DNA of 64,000 nucleotides from Stenotrophomonas rhizophila (GTDB lineage Bacteria > Pseudomonadota > Gammaproteobacteria > Xanthomonadales > Xanthomonadaceae). Shown here piece after piece: positions 52,481 through 61,376 of this stretch (its first letter is position 1; each line of letters opens with the position of its first letter). The DNA is taken from positions 1,609,501 to 1,673,500 of the forward strand of contig NZ_CP016294.1 of NCBI RefSeq assembly GCF_001704155.1, written 5' to 3'. Under the pieces are notes generated by a model. The model saw only the letters and a list, made by a program, of their open reading frames with translations, was not told the origin of the DNA and ran no database searches. Position numbers and translations under genes: made by a program.

Positions 52481-53932
52481 ATGACCACCCGAACGCGTTC
52501 GCGCAAAGCCCCGTCTCCATCGCGCAAGGCCGCCGCTCCGTCGCGGAAGGCCCCCGCGCGCAAGGCCACGGCCAAACCGGCTGCCGAAGAGAGTGTGCTG
52601 CTGCGCTGGCTCAAGGATCGCCACATCACCGAAGTGGAATGCCTGGTGCCGGACATCACCGGCAACGCGCGCGGCAAGATCATCCCGGCCGACAAGTTCT
52701 CCCATGACTACGGCACCCGGCTGCCCGAGGGCATCTTCGCCACCACCGTCACCGGCGAGTTTCCGGACGATTACTACGAACTGACTTCGCCGTCGGACTC
52801 GGACATGATCCTGCGCCCGGACCCTGATACCGTGCGCATGGTGCCGTGGGCCACCGACCCCACCGCGCAGGTCATCCACGACTGCTACACCAAGCACGGC
52901 GAGCCGCATGAGCTGGCGCCACGCAACGTGCTCCGCCGGGTGCTCGATGCCTATGCCGAACTGGGCCTGCGCCCGGTGGTGGCGCCGGAGCTGGAATTCT
53001 TCCTGGTGCAGAAAAACACCGACCCGGACTTTCCGCTGCTGCCGCCCGCCGGCCGCTCGGGCCGCCCGGAAACGGCGCGGCAGTCGTACTCGATCGATGC
53101 CGTCAACGAATTCGATCCGATCCTCGACCTGATGTACGACTACTGCGACGCGATGAAGCTGGACGTGGACACGCTCATCCACGAATCCGGCGCAGCGCAG
53201 CTGGAGGTCAACTTCACCCACGCCAACGCGATGGACCTGGCCGACCAGGTGTTCCTGTTCAAGCGCACCATGCGCGAATCAGCCATGCGCCATGGGGTGT
53301 ATGCCACCTTCCTGGCCAAGCCGATGGAAACCGAGCCGGGCAGTGCGATGCACATCCACCAGAGCCTGGTGCGGGTCAGCGACGGCCACAACGTGTTCAG
53401 TGGTGACAACGGCGGGGAGGAATTCAGCCCGTTGTTCGGCCACTACCTGGCCGGCCTGCAGAAGTACGTGCCGGCAGCGATGGCCTTCTTTGCCCCGAAC
53501 GTGAATTCCTACCGGCGGCTGGTATTCGGCGAGGTCTCCCCCAGCAACGTGCACTGGGGCTTCGATAACCGCACCTGCGGGCTGCGGGTGCCGATGGATA
53601 CCCCGGAAAACATGCGCGTGGAAAGCCGTTTTGCCGGCTCCGACGCCAATCCCTACCTGGCGATCGCCGCCACCCTGGCCGCCGGCCTGCTGGGCATCCG
53701 CGAGCAGGGCTCGCCGACCGCCCCGATCAGTGGCAGTGCCAAGGAGCTCGGCTATGACCTGCCGCGCTCGCTGGGCGAGGCGCTGGACGGCCTGGAGCGC
53801 TGCCCCGAGCTGCGCGAGATGCTCGGCGAGCGGTTCTGCCGGGCGTATGTATCGGTCAAGCGCAAGGAATACGAGACCTTCTTCCGGGTGATCAGCTCCT
53901 GGGAGCGGGAGTTCCTGCTGCTGAATGTGTAA
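52481..53932 (+). CDS. Glutamine synthetase-like gamma-glutamylpolyamine ligase (PuuA type)
   Basis: A 483-residue ligase of the glutamine synthetase fold, shorter in the substrate loops than true GlnA. The N-terminal part has VLRWLKDRHITEVECLVPDITGNARGKIIPADKF; the catalytic metal and ATP sites are seen in VAPELEFFLV, QLEVNFTHANAMDLADQVFLFKR and GSAMHIHQSL, and RVPMDTPENMRVESRFAGSDANPYLAIAA. PuuA-type enzymes join glutamate to putrescine or other polyamines with ATP. The first 34 residues form a basic Arg/Lys/Ser/Ala repeat (RKAPSPSRKAAAPSRKAPARK) that is unusual for the family. It is divergent from the PuuB-like oxidase and upstream of polyamine transport genes. Confidence 0.87.
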   Translation: MTTRTRSRKAPSPSRKAAAPSRKAPARKATAKPAAEESVLLRWLKDRHITEVECLVPDITGNARGKIIPADKFSHDYGTRLPEGIFATTVTGEFPDDYYELTSPSDSDMILRPDPDTVRMVPWATDPTAQVIHDCYTKHGEPHELAPRNVLRRVLDAYAELGLRPVVAPELEFFLVQKNTDPDFPLLPPAGRSGRPETARQSYSIDAVNEFDPILDLMYDYCDAMKLDVDTLIHESGAAQLEVNFTHANAMDLADQVFLFKRTMRESAMRHGVYATFLAKPMETEPGSAMHIHQSLVRVSDGHNVFSGDNGGEEFSPLFGHYLAGLQKYVPAAMAFFAPNVNSYRRLVFGEVSPSNVHWGFDNRTCGLRVPMDTPENMRVESRFAGSDANPYLAIAATLAAGLLGIREQGSPTAPISGSAKELGYDLPRSLGEALDGLERCPELREMLGERFCRAYVSVKRKEYETFFRVISSWEREFLLLNV

Positions 53933-54066
53933 CCGGCCCCAGCCGCCCGATCAGGCATGGCCGTGAGCGCCATGTGCTGGGAAAATACCCGGCTGCCCGT
54001 TAGGCTGGCACCGTCATGCCGGTCCGGCCGGTTCCCCCGCCTTGCACCTGACCTGTGGAGAGTCCG

Positions 54067-55170
54067 ATGAAGCTGCGAATCCTCACCCTCGGCATTGCCG
54101 TTTCGATGCTCAGCGCCTGTGGCGGCGCCAAGCAGGAAGACAGCAAGGTGCTGAACGTCTACAACTACAGCGATTACATCGCCGAAGACACCATCCCGAA
54201 CTTCGAAAAGGCCACCGGCACCAAGGTGACCTACGACGTGTTCGACAGCGACGAGATGGTCGAGACCAAGCTGCTCGCTGGTGGCAGCGGCTATGACGTG
54301 GTGGTGCCGACGCTGAACTTCTTCGGCCGCCAGATCCAGGCCGGCGTGTTCCTGCCGCTGGACAAGAGCAAAATTCCCAACCTGGCCAATCTCGACCCGG
54401 AGATGATGAAGCGCATCGCGCAGCAGGATCCGGACAACAAGTACGGCGTGCCGTACATGATCGGCACCACCGGCATCGGCTACAACGTGGAGATGCTCAA
54501 GGAGCGTTTCGGCGGCAGCATCGAGATCGCCAACAGCTGGGACCTGATCTTCAAGCCGGAAAACATCGCCAAGATGAAGGACTGCGGGATCACGATCCTG
54601 GATACCCCGGCCGACATGATTCCGATCGCGCTGCATTACCTGGGCGAAGACCCGCACAGTCATGACCCGGCGGTGATCCAGAAGGCGGCCGACCTGCTCA
54701 AGACCATCCGCCCGTACGTGCAGAACTTCCATTCCTCGCAGTATGTGGGCTCGCTGGCCAACGGCGGCACCTGCCTGGTGGTGGGCTGGTCGGGCGACAT
54801 CATCCAGGCCCGCGACCGCGCCGCCGAAGCGGCCAACGGCGTGACCGTAGCCTATTCGATCCCGAAGGAAGGCGCGCCGCAGTGGTTCGACATGCTTGCC
54901 ATTCCGAAGGATGCCAAGCACCCGGAAGCGGCCTACGCCTTCATCAACTACCTGCTGGACCCGAAGGTCGCCGCGGCCAACACCAACTTCATCCACTACG
55001 CCAACCCGGTGAGCGCGGCCACGCCGCTGGTGGACGAAGCGATCCGCAACGACCCGACCATCTACCCGCCGGCCGACGTGGCCGCGAAGATGTTCACCTA
55101 CTCGATCAACCCGCCGGATGTGGACAAGCTGTACACCCGGTTGTGGACCGAGGTGAAGACGGGTCGCTGA
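54067..55170 (+). CDS. potF: Polyamine-binding lipoprotein (PotF type)
   Basis: A 367-residue substrate-binding protein. It starts with a lipoprotein signal (ILTLGIAVSMLSACGGAKQ, lipobox Cys at about residue 18), then VLNVYNYSDYIAEDTIPNFEKATGTKVTYDVFDSDEMVETKLLAGGSGYDVVVP, the usual PotF/PotD start. Trp and Asp/Glu residues that hold the polyamine are seen around VVGWSGDIIQARDRAAE. It binds putrescine or spermidine in the periplasm for PotGHI encoded 1.8 kb downstream. It is lipid-anchored rather than free, unlike E. coli PotF. Confidence 0.9.
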   Translation: MKLRILTLGIAVSMLSACGGAKQEDSKVLNVYNYSDYIAEDTIPNFEKATGTKVTYDVFDSDEMVETKLLAGGSGYDVVVPTLNFFGRQIQAGVFLPLDKSKIPNLANLDPEMMKRIAQQDPDNKYGVPYMIGTTGIGYNVEMLKERFGGSIEIANSWDLIFKPENIAKMKDCGITILDTPADMIPIALHYLGEDPHSHDPAVIQKAADLLKTIRPYVQNFHSSQYVGSLANGGTCLVVGWSGDIIQARDRAAEAANGVTVAYSIPKEGAPQWFDMLAIPKDAKHPEAAYAFINYLLDPKVAAANTNFIHYANPVSAATPLVDEAIRNDPTIYPPADVAAKMFTYSINPPDVDKLYTRLWTEVKTGR

Positions 55171-55197
55171 GGCGACGGGTTTGCACGATGGAAAGAG

Positions 55198-55230
55198 GGG
55201 GCGCCGGTGAAGATCGGCGGCCTTTTTCAT
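55198..55230. terminator. Possible terminator between the convergent potF and monooxygenase genes
   Basis: GGCGCCG and CGGCGGCC pair imperfectly around GTGAAGAT, then TTTTT. The stem has mismatches, so the call is weak. Confidence 0.4.
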
Positions 55231-56552
55231 GCAACGGCGTTGTGCGAGGACGCAGCAGCAAGGTGGCGCAGGATGGAAGGCATCAACTCGGCTGCATCCC
55301 GCCCACCATTGCACAGGAAGTTGGAGCTCGGTCGCTGCAGGTTGTACATGCCGATGAAGAACAGGCCCGGCTGCGGGGAGACGCCGTAATCGCCCAGTGG
55401 GTAGCCGTTCGGGTCGAGTACGCCCGGTACTTCGAGCCATGGCCACTGCGCGTCGAAGCCGGTGGCTGCCACAATCGAGCCAATGCCGGCGGCGTCCAGC
55501 CGGATGCAGCGTGGTGAGGCGTCCGGCTCCCAGTCCAGGTAGACCTCTTCGGGAAGATAGCGGGCGTCGTCGGTCGGTGCCTCTGAGGTGGATGCATAGT
55601 GCGCATCGGCCATGTCGTTGAGGTGCCTGTACTCGGCGCGGGTGCCGGCCACCGCCTCGCGGATCTGCGGGCGCGCATCGCGGAAGTGCGCAATGTGGCC
55701 TTCCAGGTGCTCCAGTCTGCCAAGCAGCACGATGCCGTCGCGATGCATCGACAGCAGGCTGATGGAGCTGCCCATGCCCCGCGCGCCCGTTCCAGATACC
55801 AAGGGGAACTCCGCCGTTCTTGCCTTCTGCATCGCGCCCGGCACTCCCGCCGCCACGTCCGGCCGCTCGCTTACGTGCCGGTGCAGCAGCCCCTGCATGT
55901 CCCACCAGTGCATGGAATCCCTGCCGCGTACCCGGCGGATGTGCGAGAAACGATCGGCCATGGACCAGTACACCTCGCGCCCTGCAGTGCGAAGGTCCTG
56001 GGCGATCTGTGCGCCGGACTGGCCACCGCCGATCACAAGCACGGCGCCCGGGCCGAGCTGCTGGGGGCGCCGGTAGTCGCCGGAGTGGACAACCTCCAGC
56101 TCGGAGGCAGGGGAGAAGAACGCCCGCGGCCAGCGCGGGCGGCGGTACTCCCCGCTGGCCACGACCACGCAGCGTGCTTCGAGCGTGCCGTCGCTGGTGA
56201 TGACGCGGTAGCCGTCGCCTGCCGCAAATACCCGATGTACGACGCATCCCTCGACGACAGGCAGCCGCCGCCGACGCGCATAGTCGGTCAGCATGTCGAT
56301 GACTTCGGGCGCGGTGGCGAAACCCGTGGGATCCGCGCCGTCGTACTGGTAGCCGGGCAGGGCGGTCAGGAAATTGGGCGTGTTGAGGCGGAAGGAGTCC
56401 CACCGCCGCGTCCAGCTGGACCCGATGGTTTCTGCTTCCAGAACCAGATGACGCACGCCTGCCTCCACCAGCAAGGCGCTGAGCGACAGGCCGGAGTGTC
56501 CCGCTCCAATGACAACTGCGTCATAGGGCCGTGCATCGGGGATGGCTTGCAT
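55227..56552 (-). CDS. Flavin-containing monooxygenase-like FAD/NAD(P) oxidoreductase
   Basis: A 441-residue flavoprotein. The N-terminal FAD motif is DAVVIGAGHSGLSLSALLVEAGVRHLVLEAE and the NADPH motif is GAVLVIGGGQSGAQIAQDLRTAGREVYWSM; the FMO/BVMO-type stretch SWTRRWDSFRLNTPNFLTALPG follows the first motif, and GIGSIVAATGFD closes the second. Members oxygenate sulphur, nitrogen or ketone substrates or oxidise reduced flavins; the substrate here is unknown. ATG 56552 has AAGGAG six bases upstream. The gene lies on the opposite strand between potF and potG, splitting the polyamine cluster. Confidence 0.85.
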   Translation of the reverse strand: MQAIPDARPYDAVVIGAGHSGLSLSALLVEAGVRHLVLEAETIGSSWTRRWDSFRLNTPNFLTALPGYQYDGADPTGFATAPEVIDMLTDYARRRRLPVVEGCVVHRVFAAGDGYRVITSDGTLEARCVVVASGEYRRPRWPRAFFSPASELEVVHSGDYRRPQQLGPGAVLVIGGGQSGAQIAQDLRTAGREVYWSMADRFSHIRRVRGRDSMHWWDMQGLLHRHVSERPDVAAGVPGAMQKARTAEFPLVSGTGARGMGSSISLLSMHRDGIVLLGRLEHLEGHIAHFRDARPQIREAVAGTRAEYRHLNDMADAHYASTSEAPTDDARYLPEEVYLDWEPDASPRCIRLDAAGIGSIVAATGFDAQWPWLEVPGVLDPNGYPLGDYGVSPQPGLFFIGMYNLQRPSSNFLCNGGRDAAELMPSILRHLAAASSHNAVA

Positions 56553-56639
56553 GGGTAACTCCTTGTGATGTGCGCGTTCGGCGTTCGTGGAGGTATCGCG
56601 CTCCCGCCGTCGAGAGGTCAACGCGATGTCGCGCGGAAT

Positions 56640-56651
56640 GTGACGCGTCAC
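56640..56651. promoter_or_regulatory. Perfect 12-base palindrome, possible operator
   Basis: GTGACGCGTCAC lies 88 bases upstream of the monooxygenase start codon. It looks like a dimer-binding operator, perhaps for a TetR- or GntR-type repressor, but no regulator gene is adjacent. The remaining bases of this 446-base gap (56553-56998) hold no recognisable gene. Confidence 0.4.
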
Positions 56652-56998
56652 TTGCCTGTAGTTCATGCGTGTTGGAAGGTGTGCACGCCATCAAGGAACG
56701 GGCTGAATTCCCGTTTCGGAAGACCGGGAGCGACAAGAGTTCAGGCGTTTTCAGCTGCCGCTCTCGCGGGGATGGGCCAGGCATGTCAAGGGGCACTTCG
56801 ACACCGTCGCGTCTGTACCGGGTGGACGCGACAAAGGCAGGGCGTTCACGTCGCCTCGGCGGCACGCTTATTAGGGTTCTTCCTGAGACCATTGGGCCGG
56901 CTGGGCCCAACCGCCACGATCCGGTATCCCCGCTGTCGCCAACGGTCGCTAAAATGGGCCATTCCCCCGTCCTGATGCCGCTCCTGGAGCCGCTGCCC

Positions 56999-58132
56999 AT
57001 GCCATTTGAAGCCAAGCCGGAAGGCGAGGTCGTCCCGGTCCTGGAGCCGGGCTATCTGTCCATCCGCGCGCTGCGCAAGGAATTCGACGGCTTCGTCGCA
57101 CTCGACGATGTCAGCCTGGACGTGCGCAAAGGCGAGATCTTTGCCCTGCTGGGCGGCTCAGGCAGCGGCAAATCGACCCTGCTGCGCTGCCTGGGCGGGT
57201 TCGAGACCCCCACCGCCGGCACCATCGAGCTGGACGGCCAGCGCATCAACGCGCTGCCCCCGTACCAGCGGCCGATCAACATGATGTTCCAGTCCTATGC
57301 GCTGTTCCCGCACATGAGCGTGGAGCAGAACATTGCCTTCGGCCTCAAGCAGGATGGCCTGGCCCGCGACGCCATCCGCCGCCGGGTCGGCGAGATGCTG
57401 GAGCTGGTGCAGCTGGAGAAGCTGGCCAAGCGCAAGCCGCACCAGCTGTCCGGCGGCCAGCAGCAGCGCGTGGCGCTGGCGCGGTCGCTGGCCAAGGGGC
57501 CCAAGCTGCTGCTGCTGGACGAGCCGATGGGCGCGCTGGACAAGAAGCTGCGCTCGCAGATGCAGATCGAGCTGGTCAACATCATCGAAACCTCGGGGGT
57601 GACCTGCGTGATGGTCACCCACGACCAGGAAGAAGCGATGACCATGGCCACCCGCATTGCGGTCATGGATGCCGGCTGGATCCAGCAGGTCGGCAAACCG
57701 GACGAGATCTACGAACAGCCGGCCAACCGCTTCGTGGCCGGCTTCATCGGCTCGGTCAACCTGTTCGACGGGGTGATCGACGAGGACCTGCCCGAGTACG
57801 TCACCGTGCGCACGCCCCTGTTCCCGGCGCCCATCTACGTGGCGCACGGCATTACCGGCTACGAAGGGCAGCCGGTGGCGTTCGCGCTGCGCCCGGAGAA
57901 GGTGATGATCGGCAAGGACGAACCGGCCGGCGACACCAACAAGGCGCAGGGCGTGATCGAGGAGATCGCCTACTTCGGCAGCCATTCGGTGTACCACGTG
58001 CGCCTGCCCAGCGGGGCCAAGGTGCTGTCCAATTTCGCCAACTCGCAGCGTTGGGCCAGCGATGGCCTGACCTGGGGCGACAGCGTCTGGGTGCACTGGC
58101 GCGACAACGATGGCGTGGTGCTCACCGCATGA
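56999..58132 (+). CDS. potG: Polyamine ABC transporter ATPase PotG
   Basis: A 377-residue ATPase. Walker A is [20 protein letters not shown], the signature [16 protein letters not shown], Walker B LLLLDEPMGALDKKL and the switch His VTHDQEEAM. The C-terminal third is a TOBE domain. ATG 56999 is chosen because GGAG lies nine bases upstream; ATGs at 56954 and 56975 are also in frame. It overlaps potH by four bases. Confidence 0.93.
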   Translation: MPFEAKPEGEVVPVLEPGYLSIRALRKEFDGFVALDDVSLDVRKGEIFALLGGSGSGKSTLLRCLGGFETPTAGTIELDGQRINALPPYQRPINMMFQSYALFPHMSVEQNIAFGLKQDGLARDAIRRRVGEMLELVQLEKLAKRKPHQLSGGQQQRVALARSLAKGPKLLLLDEPMGALDKKLRSQMQIELVNIIETSGVTCVMVTHDQEEAMTMATRIAVMDAGWIQQVGKPDEIYEQPANRFVAGFIGSVNLFDGVIDEDLPEYVTVRTPLFPAPIYVAHGITGYEGQPVAFALRPEKVMIGKDEPAGDTNKAQGVIEEIAYFGSHSVYHVRLPSGAKVLSNFANSQRWASDGLTWGDSVWVHWRDNDGVVLTA

Positions 58133-59040
58133 ACGCCACCGGCTGGAAGCGCTGGCTCCCCGGCACGCGCAGCGGCGTGATCGCCGCGCCGTACCTGTGG
58201 CTGCTGCTGTTCTTCGCGGTGCCGTTCGTGATCATCCTGATGATCTCGTTCGCGCGCACCCAGGTCGGCTCGCCGCCGTATACGTGGCTGCTGGAATACG
58301 TGGACGGTGCGTTCTCGCTCAAGCTCAACCTGGGCAACTACGCGGCCATGGTCAAGGACAGCCAGTACGTGCTCGCCTACCTGAGCTCGATCAGGATCGC
58401 GGTGATCGCCACGCTGTTCACGCTGCTGATCGGTTACCCGATGGCATATGTGATCTCGCGGATGAGCCCGGCCGCGCGCAACGTGGCGATGATGCTGGTG
58501 GTGCTGCCGTCGTGGACCTCGTTCCTGATCCGGGTGTATGCGTGGATCGGCATCCTCGACCGCAACGGCCTGCTCAACCAGCTGCTGCTGAAGATCGGGG
58601 TCATCGATGCACCGCTGCAGATCCTGTACACCCCGACCGCCGCCTACATCGGCATCGTGTACTGCTACCTGCCGTTCATGGTGCTGCCGCTGTACGCCAA
58701 CCTGGTGAAGCTGGACAACCGCCTGCTGGAGGCCGCCTACGACCTCGGTGCCAAGCCGTGGCAGGCGTTCCTGCGCATCACCCTGCCGCTGTCGCGCACC
58801 GGCATCATCGCCGGCTGCATGCTGGTGATGATCCCCGCCGTGGGCGAATTCGTGATCCCGGAAATGCTGGGCGGGCCGGATACGCTGATGATCGGCCGGG
58901 TGCTGTGGGGCGAGTTCTTCAACAACCGGGACTGGCCGACCGCCTCGGCGGTGGCAATCGTGATGTTGGCCCTGCTGCTGGTGCCGATCCTGTTGTTCAA
59001 CCGGGTGCAGCAGCGTGAGCTGGAAGGGAAGCTGACATGA
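58129..59040 (+). CDS. potH: Polyamine ABC transporter permease PotH
   Basis: A 303-residue permease with six helices; the first cytoplasmic start is MNATGWKRWLPGTRSGVIAAPYLWLLLFFAVPF. The EAA loop reads EAAYDLGAKPWQAFLRITLPLSRTGIIAGCMLVMIPAVGEFVIPEMLGG, as in PotH. It overlaps potG and potI by four bases each. Confidence 0.93.
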   Translation: MNATGWKRWLPGTRSGVIAAPYLWLLLFFAVPFVIILMISFARTQVGSPPYTWLLEYVDGAFSLKLNLGNYAAMVKDSQYVLAYLSSIRIAVIATLFTLLIGYPMAYVISRMSPAARNVAMMLVVLPSWTSFLIRVYAWIGILDRNGLLNQLLLKIGVIDAPLQILYTPTAAYIGIVYCYLPFMVLPLYANLVKLDNRLLEAAYDLGAKPWQAFLRITLPLSRTGIIAGCMLVMIPAVGEFVIPEMLGGPDTLMIGRVLWGEFFNNRDWPTASAVAIVMLALLLVPILLFNRVQQRELEGKLT

Positions 59041-59882
59041 GCATGGTGCGCCGCAGCCGCTGGCTGGGCTGGACGGTCCTGGGGCTGGGCTTTGCCTTCC
59101 TGTACCTGCCGATCCTGCTGCTGATGATCTATTCGTTCAACGCGTCCAAGCTGGCCACGGTGTGGTCGGGCTTTTCCACGCGCTGGTACGGCGAGCTGTT
59201 CAACAACCGGCAGATCCTGGATGCGCTGTGGATCAGCCTGAAGGTGGCGTTCTGGACCGCCAGCGCGGCGACCGTGCTGGGCACCATGGCCGCGATGGTG
59301 ATGACCCGCTTCAAGCGCTTCCCGGGCAAGACCGTGTTCGGTGCGCTGATCACCGCGCCGCTGGTAATGCCCGAAGTGATCCTGGGCTTCTCGCTGATGA
59401 CGCTGCTGGTGGCGATGGGCGGCATTCCCGGCTTTCCCAGCCGTGGCGTGGGCAGCATCTGGATCGCGCATGTCACGTTCACGCTGTCCTTCGTGACCGT
59501 GATTGTGTCCTCGCGGCTGCAGGAGCTGGACCGCTCGCTGGAAGAGGCGGCCATGGACCTGGGCGCGGGCCGGCTGAAGGTGTTCTTCCAGATCACCCTG
59601 CCGATCATCGCCCCGGCGCTGGTGGCCGGCTGGCTGCTGGCTTTCACCCTGTCGCTGGATGACGTGGTGATCGCCAGCTTCGTGGCCGGGCCGAATTCGA
59701 CAACGCTGCCGATGAAGGTGTTCGCCTCGGTGCGGATGGGGATCAAGCCGGAGATCAACGCCTTGGCCACGTTGATGGTGCTGGCGGTGTCGATCGCGGC
59801 GGTGGCGGGGTGGTTCATCACCTCGCGCAGCGAGAAGCGCCGGCAGCGCGACATGCAGATGGCGCTGCAGGAAAAGGGCTGA
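59037..59882 (+). CDS. potI: Polyamine ABC transporter permease PotI
   Basis: A 281-residue permease, the second half of the heterodimer, with six helices. The EAA loop is EEAAMDLGAGRLKVFFQITLPIIAPALVAGWLLAFTLSLDDVVIASFVAGP, including the SLDDVVI stretch typical of PotI/PotC. It overlaps potH by four bases (ATGA). Confidence 0.93.
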   Translation: MSMVRRSRWLGWTVLGLGFAFLYLPILLLMIYSFNASKLATVWSGFSTRWYGELFNNRQILDALWISLKVAFWTASAATVLGTMAAMVMTRFKRFPGKTVFGALITAPLVMPEVILGFSLMTLLVAMGGIPGFPSRGVGSIWIAHVTFTLSFVTVIVSSRLQELDRSLEEAAMDLGAGRLKVFFQITLPIIAPALVAGWLLAFTLSLDDVVIASFVAGPNSTTLPMKVFASVRMGIKPEINALATLMVLAVSIAAVAGWFITSRSEKRRQRDMQMALQEKG

Positions 59883-59942
59883 CACAACACCCGGCTCACG
59901 GGGCCGGGCGCAGAATGGGTGCCTGTCTTTCGGAGCACCGCG

Positions 59943-61307
59943 ATGACCGTCGAAATCGTCAACCCCGCCACGGGCCGTGTGACTTACCGCCACGAGCTGC
60001 TGGACGCCGCCGGGATCGAGCAGCGGCTGGCCGCCGCCGCCGCGGCCTTCCCGACGTGGTCGGCCCGTTCGCTCCAGGAGCGCGGCGCCATCCTGCGTGC
60101 CATCGCCGGCCAACTGCGCGCGCGCAGGGACGACATCCAGCAGGCGATGACCACCGAGATGGGCAAGCTCAAGGGTGAGGCGCTGGCCGAGGTGGAGAAG
60201 TGCGCGCAGGCCTGCGAGTACTACGCCGACCACGCCGCCGATTACCTCAAGCCGCAGCTGATCGACACCGAAGCCCAGCGCAGCTACGTGCGCTATGAAC
60301 CGATCGGCTGCGTGTTCGCGGTGATGCCGTGGAACTTCCCGATCTGGCAGGTGTTCCGCTTCCTGGCGCCGTCGTTCATGGCCGGCAACGTGGCCCTGCT
60401 CAAGCATGCCAGCAACGTGCCGCAGTGCGCCGACCTGATCCTGGCGGTGTGCCGCGACGGCGGCTTGCCCGAGGGCGTGTTCGATGTGCTGCACATCGAC
60501 AACGACCAGGCCGCCGAGGTGCTGCGCGACAAGCGGGTCAAGGCGGTCACCCTCACCGGCAGCGAGCGGGCAGGGCGCTCGATCGCGTCCAACGCCGGCG
60601 AGCAGCTCAAGAAGTGCGTGATGGAGCTGGGCGGCAGCGATGCGTTCGTGGTACTGGACGATGCGGACCTGGAGAAGACGGTTGCCGCTGCGGTGAAGTC
60701 GCGCTTCGACAACAGCGGACAGACCTGCATCGCCGCCAAGCGTTTCATCGTGGTCGATGCGATTGCCGACGCGTTCGTGGAAAAGTTCGTCGCAGCGGCC
60801 GGAGCGCGTGTGTACGGCGATCCGCAGGACGAGAAGACCACGCTGGCGCCGATGGCGCGTGCCGACCTGCGCGAAGAGCTGCACAAGCAGGTGCAGGCGA
60901 GCGTGGGCAAGGGTGCCAAGGTATTGCTGGGCGGCGAGCCGGTGGCCGGCACCCATGCGGGTTACCCGGCGACCATCCTCGACAATGTGGAACCGGGCAT
61001 GCCGGCCTACGACGAGGAACTGTTCGGGCCGGTGGCGGCGATCCTGCGCGTGCGCGACGACGCCGATGCGCTGCGGGTGGCCAACGACACCACCTTCGGG
61101 CTGGGCGGCAGCGTGTGGAGTGGAGATCCGGTGCGCGGCGAAGGCATCGCCAAGGGGCTGGAATGCGGCGCGGCATTCGTCAATGCCATCGTCAAAAGCG
61201 ATGTCCGGTTGCCGTTCGGCGGCAGCAAGCGCTCGGGCTTCGGTCGCGAACTGGCCGACCACGGCATCCACGAGTTCATGAACATCAAAACCGTTTACGT
61301 GGCCTGA
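59943..61307 (+). CDS. NAD(P)-dependent aldehyde dehydrogenase (succinate-semialdehyde type)
   Basis: A 454-residue dehydrogenase. The catalytic Cys is in FDNSGQTCIAAKRF, the general-base Glu in CVMELGGSDAFVV, and the coenzyme site in PWNFPIWQVFRFLAPSFMAGNVALLKHASNVPQ and TLTGSERAGRSIA. The PIWQVFRF stretch and the ELADHGIHEFMNIKTVYVA end fit succinate-semialdehyde dehydrogenases. Downstream of polyamine transport genes it could oxidise gamma-aminobutyraldehyde or succinate semialdehyde from putrescine. The gap of 60 bases after potI contains a possible hairpin, so linkage is likely but not certain. Confidence 0.88.
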   Translation: MTVEIVNPATGRVTYRHELLDAAGIEQRLAAAAAAFPTWSARSLQERGAILRAIAGQLRARRDDIQQAMTTEMGKLKGEALAEVEKCAQACEYYADHAADYLKPQLIDTEAQRSYVRYEPIGCVFAVMPWNFPIWQVFRFLAPSFMAGNVALLKHASNVPQCADLILAVCRDGGLPEGVFDVLHIDNDQAAEVLRDKRVKAVTLTGSERAGRSIASNAGEQLKKCVMELGGSDAFVVLDDADLEKTVAAAVKSRFDNSGQTCIAAKRFIVVDAIADAFVEKFVAAAGARVYGDPQDEKTTLAPMARADLREELHKQVQASVGKGAKVLLGGEPVAGTHAGYPATILDNVEPGMPAYDEELFGPVAAILRVRDDADALRVANDTTFGLGGSVWSGDPVRGEGIAKGLECGAAFVNAIVKSDVRLPFGGSKRSGFGRELADHGIHEFMNIKTVYVA

Positions 61308-61315
61308 TGCGGTTG

Positions 61316-61372
61316 CCGACCAACGGCCGCCACCTGCCGGGTACACGGGTAGGTATCGACCGTTGGTCGACA
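61316..61372. repeat. Inverted pair of REP-like palindromes
   Basis: CCGACCAACGGCCGCCACC and, inverted, GGTAGGTATCGACCGTTGGTCG. It fills the gap between the convergent aldehyde dehydrogenase and CorA genes. Confidence 0.6.
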
Positions 61373-61376
61373 CGCG

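Noticed and set aside
53752..56403. An 883-codon minus-strand frame overlapping the ligase, potF and the monooxygenase
   Set aside because: It runs across three well-supported genes and has no domain similarity.
58737..61373. An 878-codon minus-strand frame opposite potHI and the aldehyde dehydrogenase
   Set aside because: Shadow frame rich in His, Gln and Arg.
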